Counted from the stretch's first letter, positions 7,805-17,446 are shown. The stretch is 64,000 nucleotides of DNA from JAGPUQ01 sp049325095 (GCA_049325095.1 JBMOPO010000017.1:1-64000); one strand, 5' to 3'. Translations and numbers: made by a program. Notes: generated by a model not told the origin, from the sequence alone.

Positions 7805-10126
7805 TTAAAACGTTTGCCCAAAGGAAAACTGGAAGAATTCGGTTTCATCTTCCGAGTCCGCATTCAGCACGCTGCCAAAGCTCACCTGAATGGGACCGAA
7901 GCCGCTCAGCCAAATCCCGCTCAAGCCCGTCGAGTAGCGCAGCTCGCCCAGGTCCGGCTCGAAGCAGTTGACCTGCTGGCTCCCGCAGTCGGTGTCGAAT
8001 ACGTTGCCCGCATCCAGAAAGGCGGCCATCTGCACATTGCGCCGATCGGGCAGGAAAGGCACGGGAAACAGCACCTCGACGCTGCCCTCCATCCGCACGT
8101 TGCCGCCAAAGGCGTCCGAATCATCCAGGTCCGGAAACAGCGGCGTATCCTGGGGCCCCAGGGTATTGCGCTTGATGCCGCGCACGGACCCGAAGCCGCC
8201 GCCGAAGAAGTTCTTGAAGAAGGGCAGGCGTTCGGTGTCGCCAAACCCGCCGCCGTAGCCGAGATCGGAGCGCAGGTGCAATACCAGATCGCCGGTTAGA
8301 GGCCGGTAATAATTGCCCGCATAGGTGAGCTTGTAGTATTCGAGATCGCTGCTCGGCACGGTCATTTCGAAGCCCACCCGGTGCGACCGGCCGTTGGTCG
8401 GCAGCACGCCGCGGTTGAGCGTCGATTCGCTCCACTGCACATTGGCGGAAAACATGTTGTAGCTGTCATCGTTCTGCTGGAGAAAATCGATGATCTCCAG
8501 CGAGGTGAAGAACCCCGGGTCCAGCTTGAGGGTCTCGATGCCGGCCCCGAACCCGATCCGGCCGGTGTCCGAGTAGGGATAGCTGAAGTTGGCGTTCAGG
8601 GTCACGCTGTCGGTGGAAAAGGACGACAGGTTGAACTCGCCGTAGTCGGTTTCCGTGAACGCCAGACTGTAGCCCACGCTCACGCCATCCTTGGTGAAAT
8701 AGGGGTTGGCAAAATTGAACGAGGCCAGCTTGCGATACTCGCTGGTGCTGACCCCGAAGCCGACACTGTTGCCCGAGCCGAGAAAGTTGTTCTCCTGAAT
8801 GTTGGCGCCGAGGATCACCCCCGCGCCCTGGGCGAACCCCAGGCTGGCGCCGATGCTGCCCGACGGCTGTTCCTCCACGGTGTAGATGACATCGAGCTGA
8901 TCGCTGGTCCCGGGCACTTCCCTGGTTTCGACTTCCACGGTCTTGAAGATGCCGAGTCTTTCCAGCCGGGTCTTGGAATGCTCGATCAGGGTGGTCGACG
9001 CCGAGGCGCCCTCCATCTGGCGCAGCTCCCGGCGCAGGACTTCGTCGGCGGTCTTGGTGTTGCCGCGAAACTCGATGCGCCGCACATAGGCGCGGTCCCC
9101 GGGCGTGATGAAGAAGGTCACCTTGGCGGTCTTGTTCGCCTCGTCGATCTCCGGAAAGCCCTCGACCTTGGCGAAGGTGTAGCCCTCCACACCCAAGCGC
9201 TTGGTGATCAGTTCGCTGCTGGTGGTCATCAACACCTGGGAAAAGATCATCCCCTCGCGCAGGACGATCAACCGGGAGAGCTCCTCCTCCGGGAGAATCG
9301 GCTCGCCCCCGAGCTCCACTTCGCTGACCTTGAAGACATCGCCTTCGCGGACATTCACGGTGATGAAAACCGCGTCTTTCTGCGGGCTGATGGACACCTG
9401 GGTGGAAGTTACCTCGAACTGCAGATAGCCGCGGTCCCGATACCAACTCTCCAGGCGTTCCAGGTCGCCGGACAACTTTTCCCGCGAGTATTTGTCATCG
9501 TTGCTGAACCAGGACCAAAAGCCGGTAGTCTTGAGTTCGAACTGCTTCAGCAGCTGCTCGGTGGGGAAGCTGCGATTGCCGACGATGTTGATGTGCTTGA
9601 TCGCCGCGACCTTGCCCTCGACGATATCGATGTGGATCGCGACCCGATTGCGGGGCAGCTCGCGCGCCTCCGCGTTCACCGAGGCGCCGTAGCGGCCCTG
9701 GGCGACGTACTGGCGGCGCAACTCCTGGCTGATACCGTCGAGCACCGCCTGGCGGAAAATCTGTCCCTCGGCCAGCCCGGCATCGCGCAGTGCCTTCAGC
9801 AACTGGTCGGTCTCGATCGATTTGTTGCCCTCGATGTGGATCTCGGCGACGGCTGGGCGCTCAACCACCCGCACCACCAGTACGTCGCCGTCGCGGCCGA
9901 TGCGGATGTCCTCGAAATAGCCGGTGCGGAACAGGGTCTCCACCGCCGCGCGGATCCCGGCATCGTCGATCAGGTCGCCGGGGCTGACCGGCAGGGCGGC
10001 AAACACCGTCCCCGCGGACACCCGCTGCAGGCCCTCGATGCGCACGTCCTCGATCTGAAACACCGCCGCCAGCGCCAGGCGCGGCAGCAGCATCAGCAGC
10101 GCCGCGGGCAGGCCGAAGCGCCGCAC
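7805..10126 (-). CDS. bamA: Outer-membrane protein assembly factor BamA
   Basis: A 773-residue BamA, the core of the machine that inserts beta-barrel proteins into the outer membrane. A signal peptide (about 1-20) precedes five POTRA domains (about 21-420) and a 16-strand barrel. Visible barrel motifs are GSVRGIKRNTLGP (the VRGF-like loop-6 motif, here VRGI) and the C-terminal strand ending in Phe (FQFSFGQTF). The frame opens with GTG at 10126; no better ATG exists near the signal peptide. It lies 123 bases from rseP and 70 from skp, the usual order. Confidence 0.96.
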   Translation of the reverse strand: MRRFGLPAALLMLLPRLALAAVFQIEDVRIEGLQRVSAGTVFAALPVSPGDLIDDAGIRAAVETLFRTGYFEDIRIGRDGDVLVVRVVERPAVAEIHIEGNKSIETDQLLKALRDAGLAEGQIFRQAVLDGISQELRRQYVAQGRYGASVNAEARELPRNRVAIHIDIVEGKVAAIKHINIVGNRSFPTEQLLKQFELKTTGFWSWFSNDDKYSREKLSGDLERLESWYRDRGYLQFEVTSTQVSISPQKDAVFITVNVREGDVFKVSEVELGGEPILPEEELSRLIVLREGMIFSQVLMTTSSELITKRLGVEGYTFAKVEGFPEIDEANKTAKVTFFITPGDRAYVRRIEFRGNTKTADEVLRRELRQMEGASASTTLIEHSKTRLERLGIFKTVEVETREVPGTSDQLDVIYTVEEQPSGSIGASLGFAQGAGVILGANIQENNFLGSGNSVGFGVSTSEYRKLASFNFANPYFTKDGVSVGYSLAFTETDYGEFNLSSFSTDSVTLNANFSYPYSDTGRIGFGAGIETLKLDPGFFTSLEIIDFLQQNDDSYNMFSANVQWSESTLNRGVLPTNGRSHRVGFEMTVPSSDLEYYKLTYAGNYYRPLTGDLVLHLRSDLGYGGGFGDTERLPFFKNFFGGGFGSVRGIKRNTLGPQDTPLFPDLDDSDAFGGNVRMEGSVEVLFPVPFLPDRRNVQMAAFLDAGNVFDTDCGSQQVNCFEPDLGELRYSTGLSGIWLSGFGPIQVSFGSVLNADSEDETEFFQFSFGQTF

Positions 10127-10249
10127 CGCCCGGATCGCAACTGGGTTCAGCGTGGGAAATTTGATGGTTAGCGACTCCGGTCGAGCGAACGGGACGTATC
10201 ACGCCAGAACCGGAGGCTACCCACCGGAGGACAAGGATTCAGGCAGGGG

Positions 10250-11602
10250 TCACAGGCGTGACACGTCATTGTATAGCGCCAGCAGCATCAGTCCGATCAC
10301 CAGGGACAAGCCGATCCGGAAACCCAGTTCCTGGATGTGTTCCGACAACGGCTTGCCGCGCACTGCCTCGATCCCGTAGTACAGCAGATGTCCGCCATCG
10401 AGGACCGGAATCGGCAGCAGATTCAGCACCCCGAGGCTGACGCTCAACAACGCCAGGAACTGCAACAGGGGCACCAGGCCGTACTGCGCCGAAGCGCCGG
10501 CCACTTTAGCAATGGTGATGGGCCCGCTCAAGTGGCGCACCGAAATGTCGCCGGTGATCATCTTGCCGAGGGAGTCGAGGATCATCGCCCCGTTGTCCCA
10601 GGTGGCGGCGACCCCGCGACCCAGGGCCTGCAGCGGGCCGAAGCGGACCTCGCGCCGATAGCGTTCGGGCCATTCGACCCCGGCCGCCGCCATGCCCACC
10701 CGGCCATGGGTGGCCGCTCCCTCGGCCACGGCTTGCGGAGTGATCGCCAGGACCAGGGTTCGCCCCTGGCGCTCCACTTCGACCGCGATCTGCTGCCCGG
10801 GGCGCGCGCGCACATAACCGACCCAGGCGTCCCAGTCCGCGATCGGCTGGCCATCCGCCGCCAGCACCCGGTCGCCCGGCTGCATGCCGGCCAGCGCCGC
10901 CGGGCCGCCCGGCTCCACCGCCGCGGCAATCGCCGGTACCGGCGGGCGATAGAGCTTGAGGCCGAGGGCCCCGATGGGATCGGGCAGATCGGGGTCCAGA
11001 TCCCAGTGCCGCAGCGTTGCGCTCAATTCCTGGGCGAGGTCGGAGTCTGCGGCCTGCACGCGAAACGCAATGGTTCCGCTGTCGCCCAGCCGCCGCACCA
11101 GGCGCTCGCCGAGCATCTGCACCGTCGGTGTCCGCCCCCCGTCCACGGCGAGAATCTCCTGCCCGGGGCGCAGCCCGGCCGCCTCCGCCACCGAGCCCGG
11201 TGCGACCTCCGCCACCACCGGCGCCACCCCCTCGAGGCCGTGCACGAACACCAGCCAGTAGGCGAGGATCGCGAGCAGGAAGTTGGCCAGCGGGCCGGCG
11301 GCGACGATGGCGATGCGCTGCGCCACGGGGCGGCGGTTGAAAGCCTGTCTCAGATCCTCCGTGGGCACCGCGCCCTCGCGCTCGTCGAGCATCTTCACGT
11401 AGCCGCCCAGCGGCAACAGCGCGATCACGAATTCGGTATCGCGTCGATCCCGCCACCGCACCACGGCCGGCCCGAAACCGATGGAGAACCGCAACACCCG
11501 CACACCGCAGCGGCGTGCCACCCAGAAGTGGCCGAACTCGTGAAAGGTGATCAGGATCCCCAACACCAGCACGAAGTAGAAAGCTTGCTGCATCACGCCC
11601 AT
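10250..11602 (-). CDS. rseP: Site-2 zinc metalloprotease RseP
   Basis: A 450-residue inner-membrane protease that cuts the anti-sigma factor RseA during envelope stress and clears signal-peptide remnants. The zinc motif HEFGH is at 21-25 in the first membrane segment; two PDZ domains occupy about 125-300; the third zinc ligand lies in PIPVLDGGHL near residue 395. Three to four membrane segments are visible. The start could be 11602 or the ATG three codons later (MQQAFYF). It begins just 3 bases after the dxr stop. Confidence 0.95.
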   Translation of the reverse strand: MGVMQQAFYFVLVLGILITFHEFGHFWVARRCGVRVLRFSIGFGPAVVRWRDRRDTEFVIALLPLGGYVKMLDEREGAVPTEDLRQAFNRRPVAQRIAIVAAGPLANFLLAILAYWLVFVHGLEGVAPVVAEVAPGSVAEAAGLRPGQEILAVDGGRTPTVQMLGERLVRRLGDSGTIAFRVQAADSDLAQELSATLRHWDLDPDLPDPIGALGLKLYRPPVPAIAAAVEPGGPAALAGMQPGDRVLAADGQPIADWDAWVGYVRARPGQQIAVEVERQGRTLVLAITPQAVAEGAATHGRVGMAAAGVEWPERYRREVRFGPLQALGRGVAATWDNGAMILDSLGKMITGDISVRHLSGPITIAKVAGASAQYGLVPLLQFLALLSVSLGVLNLLPIPVLDGGHLLYYGIEAVRGKPLSEHIQELGFRIGLSLVIGLMLLALYNDVSRL

Positions 11603-11605
11603 GGA

Positions 11606-12778
11606 TCAGACCTCCACCGCGTAGCGCCCGAGCGCCTGTTGCGCCAGGCGGCGCGCGCGCGCGTCGCTGGCTTGGACTGCCTCGATGGTATCGGGTTCGG
11701 CCGGGGTCCAGCCCTCGAGCACCCGCGCCACCACCGCGGCGATCCGCGCAAAGGGCAAGGCGCCGGCCAGGAATGCCGCCACGGCAATTTCGTTGGCGGC
11801 ATTGAGCGCCGCCGGCGCGTCGCCGCCCGCGGCGGCCGCGTCGCGGGCCAGCCGCAATGCCGGAAAGCGCCGCGGATCCGGTTCGGAGAACTCCAGACGG
11901 GCGACCTTTGCCAGGTCGAGCCGCTCCACACCGGACTCGATGCGCGCCGGCCAGCCGAGCGCATGGGCGATCGGCGTGCGCATGTCGGGGTGGCCGAGCT
12001 GGGCGAGCACCGAACCATCGGCGTACTCCACCAAGGAATGCACGATGCTCTGCGGGTGAATGAGAATGTCGATCCGCTGTTGCGGGACACCGAACAACCA
12101 GCAGGCTTCGATCAGCTCCAGCCCCTTGTTCATCATGGTCGCGGAATCGACCGAGATCTTGCGCCCCATGCGCCAGGTCGGATGCGCGCAGGCCTGGTCG
12201 GGGGTGATGGCTTCGAACCGCTCGAGAGGCAGCAACCGGAACGGCCCGCCGGAAGCCGACAGGATCAGCCGGCTCACCCCACCGGCGGCACCCGGCCCGC
12301 CGCCGGGCAGACACTGGAAAATGGCATTGTGTTCGCTGTCCAGCGGCAACAGGGTCGCGCCACCCCGGGCGACCGCCTCCATGAACAGGCGGCCGGACAT
12401 CACCAGGGCTTCCTTGTTGGCCAGCAGCAGGCGCTTGCCGGCGCGGGCCGCGGCCAGCGCCGGCAGGAGTCCGGCGGCCCCGACGATGGCGGCGACCACG
12501 GTATCGGCGCGGGGATCGCCGGCCGCCTCTTCCAGCCCCGCCGGGCCGACCAGCACGCGGATCGCCGGCGGCAGTGCCGGCGCAATCTCCCGGGCCGCGG
12601 CCGGCGTCGGCACCACCACCAGATCGGGACGGAAGGTGCGGCTCTGCTCCACCAGCAGGTCGAGCCGGCGCTGGCCGCTCAGGGCGACCACCCGAAAGCG
12701 CTCGGGATGGCGCGCGATCACCGCGAGCGCGCTGGTGCCGACGGAGCCGGTCGAACCCAGGATGGCCACCCCCTGCAC
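11606..12778 (-). CDS. dxr: 1-deoxy-D-xylulose 5-phosphate reductoisomerase
   Basis: A 390-residue NADPH-dependent enzyme that makes methylerythritol 4-phosphate, committing carbon to isoprenoids (which UppS then uses). The dinucleotide motif ILGSTGSVG is at 6-14; NKEALVMSG, SEHNAIFQ, HPQSIVHSLVEY and ALNAANEIAV are catalytic or family motifs. There is no ATG near this N-terminus. A GTG at 12778 has GGGAGG 6 bases upstream and aligns exactly with the E. coli start, so I chose it. It lies 11 bases downstream of cdsA. Confidence 0.95.
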   Translation of the reverse strand: MQGVAILGSTGSVGTSALAVIARHPERFRVVALSGQRRLDLLVEQSRTFRPDLVVVPTPAAAREIAPALPPAIRVLVGPAGLEEAAGDPRADTVVAAIVGAAGLLPALAAARAGKRLLLANKEALVMSGRLFMEAVARGGATLLPLDSEHNAIFQCLPGGGPGAAGGVSRLILSASGGPFRLLPLERFEAITPDQACAHPTWRMGRKISVDSATMMNKGLELIEACWLFGVPQQRIDILIHPQSIVHSLVEYADGSVLAQLGHPDMRTPIAHALGWPARIESGVERLDLAKVARLEFSEPDPRRFPALRLARDAAAAGGDAPAALNAANEIAVAAFLAGALPFARIAAVVARVLEGWTPAEPDTIEAVQASDARARRLAQQALGRYAVEV

Positions 12779-12789
12779 AGTCCGCCTCC

Positions 12790-13617
12790 CTAAGGCCGCG
12801 GCAGCGGGCCGGCGGCCAGATCGACCAGCGCCAGGCCGAGCGCATAGATCGGCAAGGCCGCCGAGAGGCTGTCGATGCGGTCCAGCACACCGCCATGTCC
12901 GGGGAGTACCGAGCCGCTGTCCTTCACGCCGTGATGCCGCTTTACCATGCTTTCTCCGAGATCCCCCAGCACTCCGGCCCCGACCGTCATCCCCACCACC
13001 GCCAGCCACAGCGGCCAGCGCGCGGCCAATTCCAGGGGGTTCGCGAGCAGCATCCCCACCGCCAGCGCCAGGGCCAGACCACAGAATACTCCCTGCCAGG
13101 TCTTGCCGGGACTGACCGCGGGCGCCAACCGGTTCCGGCCGAACCGGCGGCCGCCGAAAAAGGCGCCGATGTCGGCGCTGGCGGTAATGACCACCACGGC
13201 GCCGAACCAGAGTGCGGCGCCCGGGACGTTCAGCAGCCAGTGCACCGCAGCCCAGGCGGGGACCAGCACGCCGATCCCCATCAGCGAGGTCCCCGCCGTC
13301 GAACCCCAGCAGGCCGCGCTGCGCGGAAAGGTCAGCACCCACCACAGCATCAGCAGCCACCAGAGCCCGGCGGCCACCAGTACCGGCAGGCCCACCACCG
13401 GCCAGAACCTGTGGCACAGGAACAGCGCCCCGGCCATGGCCAGCACATAGGCGAACCGGGCAGCCCCGGCCAGGCCGGCCAGGCCGCCCCACTCCCAGGC
13501 GCCGAGCAGCACCACGGCGGCACTGAGTCCCAGCAAGACTGCGGGAGGCAACCAGTACAGAGCTGCGGCGAATGCCGCGGCCAGCAGCAGCCCGGTGATC
13601 AGGCGCTGCCGGAGCAT
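12790..13617 (-). CDS. cdsA: Phosphatidate cytidylyltransferase
   Basis: A 275-residue integral membrane enzyme that makes CDP-diacylglycerol from CTP and phosphatidate, the precursor of all phospholipids here. About eight hydrophobic segments are visible. The CdsA signature near the C-terminus is present: KRHHGVKDSG followed by LPGHGGVLDRIDS, with the metal-binding acidic residues. The ATG at 13617 gives the MLRQRLITG start typical of the family and overlaps the end of uppS by 19 bases. Confidence 0.95.
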   Translation of the reverse strand: MLRQRLITGLLLAAAFAAALYWLPPAVLLGLSAAVVLLGAWEWGGLAGLAGAARFAYVLAMAGALFLCHRFWPVVGLPVLVAAGLWWLLMLWWVLTFPRSAACWGSTAGTSLMGIGVLVPAWAAVHWLLNVPGAALWFGAVVVITASADIGAFFGGRRFGRNRLAPAVSPGKTWQGVFCGLALALAVGMLLANPLELAARWPLWLAVVGMTVGAGVLGDLGESMVKRHHGVKDSGSVLPGHGGVLDRIDSLSAALPIYALGLALVDLAAGPLPRP

Positions 13618-14366
13618 TGCGTCGATTCCAGCGCCATTGCGGCGGAGCGCCCGAATCGCCGCTGGCGGCGATGATATTCCGCCACCGCTGCACTGAATCT
13701 GGCGGCGTCGAAGTCGGGCCAGAAACAGTCGGCAAAATACAGTTCCGTGTAGGCCAGTTGCCAGAGCAGGAAATTGCTGATGCGCAACTCGCCCGCGGTG
13801 CGGATGCAGAGATCCGGCGGCGGGCCATCGGCGAGACACAGGTGGCGCTCGACCGCGGCCTCATCGATGTCCGCGGGATCGACGCGGCCGGCGCGCGCCT
13901 GCTCCGCGAGCTCGCGCGCGGCCCGCACGATGTCCCAGCGACCGCCGTAATCCACCGCCAGATTGAGGCGCAACCGGCCACCGGCCGTGGCCTCCTCGAC
14001 CCGCTCGATCAGTCGGCGCAATCTGGGACTGAAGCGATCGCGGGCGCCGATCACCCGCAGACTGACGTCGCGGCGGACCAGTTCAGGGCGCTCCTTGCGC
14101 AGATAGGTCGCAAACAGCGCCATCAGTCCGCTGACCTCTTCACCGGAGCGCTGCCAGTTCTCGCTGCTGAAGGCGAACAGGGTGGCCACCTCGATGCCGT
14201 GCTGGAGACAGCTGTCGAGCACGTCGCGGACCCGTTCCACCCCCGCGCGGTGGCCGGCGATCGCCGCCCAGCCGCGGGCCCGCGCCCAGCGGCTGTTGCC
14301 GTCCATGATGATCGCCACGTGACGCAGGGGGTGGTCGACCGCCTCCGGGCGTTGGGCTTCGAACAT
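13599..14366 (-). CDS. uppS: Undecaprenyl diphosphate synthase
   Basis: A 255-residue cis-prenyltransferase that builds the C55 lipid carrier for peptidoglycan and O-antigen. The N-terminal motif HVAIIMDGNSRWARARG contains the catalytic Asp, and FSSENWQR and LRISNFLLWQLAYTELYF are the other conserved regions. The usual IRTGGE motif reads IRTAGE. It is followed by cdsA with a 19-base overlap and preceded 16 bases away by frr. Confidence 0.95.
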   Translation of the reverse strand: MFEAQRPEAVDHPLRHVAIIMDGNSRWARARGWAAIAGHRAGVERVRDVLDSCLQHGIEVATLFAFSSENWQRSGEEVSGLMALFATYLRKERPELVRRDVSLRVIGARDRFSPRLRRLIERVEEATAGGRLRLNLAVDYGGRWDIVRAARELAEQARAGRVDPADIDEAAVERHLCLADGPPPDLCIRTAGELRISNFLLWQLAYTELYFADCFWPDFDAARFSAAVAEYHRRQRRFGRSAAMALESTQCSGSA

Positions 14367-14382
14367 GACTGGGTCCCGGCGC

Positions 14383-14940
14383 TCAGAATTCCAGGAGATC
14401 TTGTTCTTTTTCGGCGAGAATCTGCTCGACCCTGGCGATGTGGCGATCGGTGATGCGCTGGACTTCGTCCTCCGCGCGGCGTTCGTCGTCCTCGCTGATC
14501 TCCTTGGCCTTGGTGAGCTCCCGGATATCGGCGAGCACGTCCCGGCGAATGCTGCGGATGGCCACCCGTGTGTGTTCCGCCTCCGCCCGGGCCTGGCGGA
14601 TCAGCCCCTTGCGGGTCTCCTCGGTCAGCGGCGGCAGGGGGACCCGGATGACCTCGCCGGCCGAGCTCGGATTGAGACCCAGGCCGGCGTTGATGATGGC
14701 GCGCTCGATGTCGCGCACCAGGGTCTTTTCGTAGGGGGTGACGGTCAGGGTGCGGGCATCGAACGTGGCGATGTTGGCGAGCTGGCGAAGCGGTGTCTCG
14801 CTGCCGTAATACTCGACGCTGACCCCTTCCAGCAGGCCGGGGTGCGCGCGCCCGGTGCGCAGCCTGCCCAGGGTCGTGGCCAGGGCTTCGAGGGCCTTTT
14901 CCATACGCTCGATCGCGTCCTGTTTGAGTTCCTCGATCAC
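14383..14940 (-). CDS. frr: Ribosome recycling factor
   Basis: A 185-residue factor that, with EF-G, splits post-termination ribosomes. Length equals that of E. coli RRF. Typical motifs are LRTGRAHPGLLEGVSVEYYG and the C-terminal helix RIEQ-like segment RHIARVEQILAEKEQDLLEF. The protein is almost wholly alpha-helical apart from the small domain at about 30-105. Placed 19 bases after pyrH in the conserved order. Confidence 0.96.
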   Translation of the reverse strand: MIEELKQDAIERMEKALEALATTLGRLRTGRAHPGLLEGVSVEYYGSETPLRQLANIATFDARTLTVTPYEKTLVRDIERAIINAGLGLNPSSAGEVIRVPLPPLTEETRKGLIRQARAEAEHTRVAIRSIRRDVLADIRELTKAKEISEDDERRAEDEVQRITDRHIARVEQILAEKEQDLLEF

Positions 14941-14959
14941 CTTTCCATACCTCTTCCAG

Positions 14960-15685
14960 TCAGCAAATCAGCGTGCCCTCGCTCCCGCCGCGGGCGATGC
15001 CGAGCAGCGCGCCCGGCTTCGACATGCGAAACACGCGGATCGGCAGGCCGTGGTCGCGGCACAGGCAGATCGCTGTGAGGTCCATCACCCCCAGCTTGCC
15101 GTCGAGCACCTGGTCATACGACAGCCGGGGCAGCAATTCGGCATCCGCATGCAGCGCGGGATCGGCGGAGTAGACGCCATCCACCTTGGTGGCCTTCAAC
15201 ACCACCTCCGCCTGCACCTCGATGGCGCGCAGGCAGGCCGCCGAATCCGTGGTGAAGAACGGGTTGCCGGTACCGCCGGCGAACAATACCACCGCGCCGG
15301 CCTCGAGCCGCCGGATCGCCAGGCGCCGGTCATAGCGCTCGGCGATGCCGGGCACCTCCACGGCGGACATCAGGTGCGCAGGCAAGCCTACACGCTCCAG
15401 CGCATCCCGCAGGGCAAGTGCATTCATGAGGGTGGCCAGCATGCCCATCTGGTCCCCGGTGACGCGCTCCATGCCCGCCGCCTCCAGGGCGGCGCCCCGG
15501 AACAGGTTGCCGCCGCCGACCACCAGCCCCACCTCGATGCGATCGGCGAGCAACTGCGCGATATCGGCCGCGGTGCGGTCGAGCACCGCGGGATCGATGC
15601 CGAAGCCGGCGCCGCCCATCAGCTCCTCGCCGCTGAGCTTGAGAATGATGCGGCGGTATCCGGACCGGCTGGCGACGGCGCTCAA
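14960..15685 (-). CDS. pyrH: UMP kinase
   Basis: A 241-residue hexameric UMP kinase of the amino-acid-kinase fold, making UDP for pyrimidine nucleotides and for the UDP-sugars used by LpxA. The motifs RIILKLSGEEL, VVGGGNLFRG, AGGTGNPFFTTDSAA and KATKVDGVY are all present. No ATG fits the N-terminus; a TTG at 15685 with GGAG 7 bases upstream yields exactly the E. coli length, so I chose it. An ATG much further upstream would run into tsf. Confidence 0.95.
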   Translation of the reverse strand: MSAVASRSGYRRIILKLSGEELMGGAGFGIDPAVLDRTAADIAQLLADRIEVGLVVGGGNLFRGAALEAAGMERVTGDQMGMLATLMNALALRDALERVGLPAHLMSAVEVPGIAERYDRRLAIRRLEAGAVVLFAGGTGNPFFTTDSAACLRAIEVQAEVVLKATKVDGVYSADPALHADAELLPRLSYDQVLDGKLGVMDLTAICLCRDHGLPIRVFRMSKPGALLGIARGGSEGTLIC

Positions 15686-15704
15686 CGGCAGTCTCCGGCG
15701 GGGC

Positions 15705-16571
15705 TCACCGCGATGCCTGTACCTGGGCGGCCACTTCGGCGGCGAAATCGGTCGCCTGCACCTCGATGCCTTCGCCAACCTCGAAGCGCACGAAGCCGAG
15801 GATGTCCGCGCCCGCCTGCTGCAGCAGTCTGCCCACCTTCACCTCCGGATCCCTGACGAAGGGCTGCTCCACCAGGCTGGCTTCGGCGAGAAATTTGCTG
15901 ACCCGCCCGGCGATCATCTTCTCCACGATGGCCTCCGGCTTGCCGCTCTCGCGCGCCTGGGCGGCGTAGATCTCGCGCTCCTTGGCGATCACCTCGGCCG
16001 GCATCTGCTCCGGTTTGGCCACCTGGGGATTGACGGCTGCCACGTGCATGGCGATGTCGCGCGCCAGCTCGCGGGAGCCGCCGCTCAACCCGACCAGCAC
16101 GCCGATGCGGCGGTTGCTGTGCACATAGTCGCCCACCACCGGCGCCTCCACGACCCGCGCGCGGCGCACACTGATGTTCTCGCCGATCTTCTGCACCAGG
16201 GCCTCGCGAGCCGCTTCGAGTTCGCCCGCCATGAGTGCGGGAAGGTCTTCGCTGCGCGCGGCGAACACCCGGCCGACCACCTGCTCGACGAAGTCCAGGA
16301 AATTGCCGTCCCGCGCCACGAAATCGGTTTCCGAGTTGACCTCGACCAGCACCCCGCAAGTGCCGTCCGCGGCGACCCGGGCTGCCACCACGCCGTCGGC
16401 CGCGGTGCGGCCGGCCTTCTTGGCGGCCTTCATGCCGCTGGACTTGCGCAGATTCTCGATCGCCACATCGATGTCGCCGCCGGCGTCCTGGAGCGCCTTC
16501 TTGCACTCCATCATCGGCAGACCGGTACGCTCACGGAGCTCTTTGACCAGAGCCGCGCTGATTGCCGTCAT
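15705..16571 (-). CDS. tsf: Elongation factor Ts
   Basis: A 288-residue guanine-nucleotide exchange factor for EF-Tu. The opening ALVKELRERTGLPMMECKKAL is the UBA-like domain, and NSETDFVARD is the family signature at about 78-87. A coiled-coil region follows near 180-230. I chose the ATG at 16571 (MTAISAALV) over an ATG five codons upstream because it matches homologues. It follows rpsB after 116 bases containing a hairpin. Confidence 0.96.
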   Translation of the reverse strand: MTAISAALVKELRERTGLPMMECKKALQDAGGDIDVAIENLRKSSGMKAAKKAGRTAADGVVAARVAADGTCGVLVEVNSETDFVARDGNFLDFVEQVVGRVFAARSEDLPALMAGELEAAREALVQKIGENISVRRARVVEAPVVGDYVHSNRRIGVLVGLSGGSRELARDIAMHVAAVNPQVAKPEQMPAEVIAKEREIYAAQARESGKPEAIVEKMIAGRVSKFLAEASLVEQPFVRDPEVKVGRLLQQAGADILGFVRFEVGEGIEVQATDFAAEVAAQVQASR

Positions 16572-16617
16572 GATTCGCTCTCCCACACCCGTTCGCGGGT
16601 GCCTTCGGTGGGTTCAC

Positions 16618-16636
16618 GGGGCGGTCGGGCCGCCCC
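16618..16636 (-). terminator. Hairpin between rpsB and tsf, possible attenuator
   Basis: GGGGCGG-TCGGG-CCGCCCC forms a perfect 7-bp GC stem in the rpsB-tsf gap. There is no T run, so it is more likely a partial terminator or processing/stability element that sets the S2:EF-Ts ratio. Such intercistronic structures are known in this operon in other bacteria; the role here is inference. Confidence 0.4.
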
Positions 16637-16687
16637 GCTCCGCCCGTTGATATTCCTTGCTGCTTCCCCGGTCGGGGCCCGCCGCGG

Positions 16688-17446
16688 TCAGCCTTCGCTG
16701 GCCGGGGCGGGCTCGGGCGCTTCGGCCACTTCCACGAACTCGTCGCGGACGGAACCGGTCGCGGCGGCGGCCCGCCCGGCGAGCACTGCGTCGGCCATCG
16801 CCTCCGTATAGAGCTTGATGGCGCGGATCGCGTCGTCATTGCCGGGAATCACGAAATCGACGCCGTCCGGATCGCTGTTGGTATCCACCACGCCGATCAC
16901 CGGGATGCCGAGCTTGTTGGCCTCCTGAACCGCGATGCGCTCGTGATCGACGTCGATCACGAACAGCGCATCGGGCAGTCCGCCCATGTCCTTGATCCCC
17001 CCGATGGAGCGCTCGAGCTTCTCCATCATCCGGGTCCGGGTCAGGGCCTCCTTCTTGGTGAGCTTGTCGAAGGTGCCGTCCCGGCTCTGTTCTTCCAGCT
17101 CCCGGTAGCGGCGGATGGAACTGCGGATGGTCTTGTAGTTGGTCAGCATGCCGCCCAGCCAGCGATGGCTGACATAGGGCATGCCGCAGCGTTCGGCCTG
17201 CTCCTTGATCAGCTTCTGCGCGGCCCTTTTGGTACCCACGAACAGGATCTTGTTGCCCTTGGCGCTGAGTTTGCGCACGCGTTCGAGCGCCTGATTGAAC
17301 GCCGGCACCGTCTGTTCGAGGTTGACGATGTGAATCTTGTTGCGCGCCCCGAAGATGTAGGGACGCATTTTGGGGTTCCAGAAGCGGGTCTGATGGCCGA
17401 AATGGACACCCGCCTGCAACATGTCGCGCATGCTGACAGTGGTCAT
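16688..17446 (-). CDS. rpsB: 30S ribosomal protein S2
   Basis: A 252-residue ribosomal protein S2. The opening MTTVSMRDMLQAGVHFGHQT, then RFWNPKMRPYIFG and the C-terminal PVIGVVDTNSDPDGVDFVIPGNDDA are strongly conserved. The C-terminal Ala/Glu-rich tail is somewhat longer than in E. coli. GAGGAAAT precedes the ATG at 17446. It is the first gene of the minus-strand cluster; a promoter candidate lies about 145 bases upstream, leaving a long leader in which S2 autoregulation, known in E. coli, could operate. Confidence 0.96.
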   Translation of the reverse strand: MTTVSMRDMLQAGVHFGHQTRFWNPKMRPYIFGARNKIHIVNLEQTVPAFNQALERVRKLSAKGNKILFVGTKRAAQKLIKEQAERCGMPYVSHRWLGGMLTNYKTIRSSIRRYRELEEQSRDGTFDKLTKKEALTRTRMMEKLERSIGGIKDMGGLPDALFVIDVDHERIAVQEANKLGIPVIGVVDTNSDPDGVDFVIPGNDDAIRAIKLYTEAMADAVLAGRAAAATGSVRDEFVEVAEAPEPAPASEG

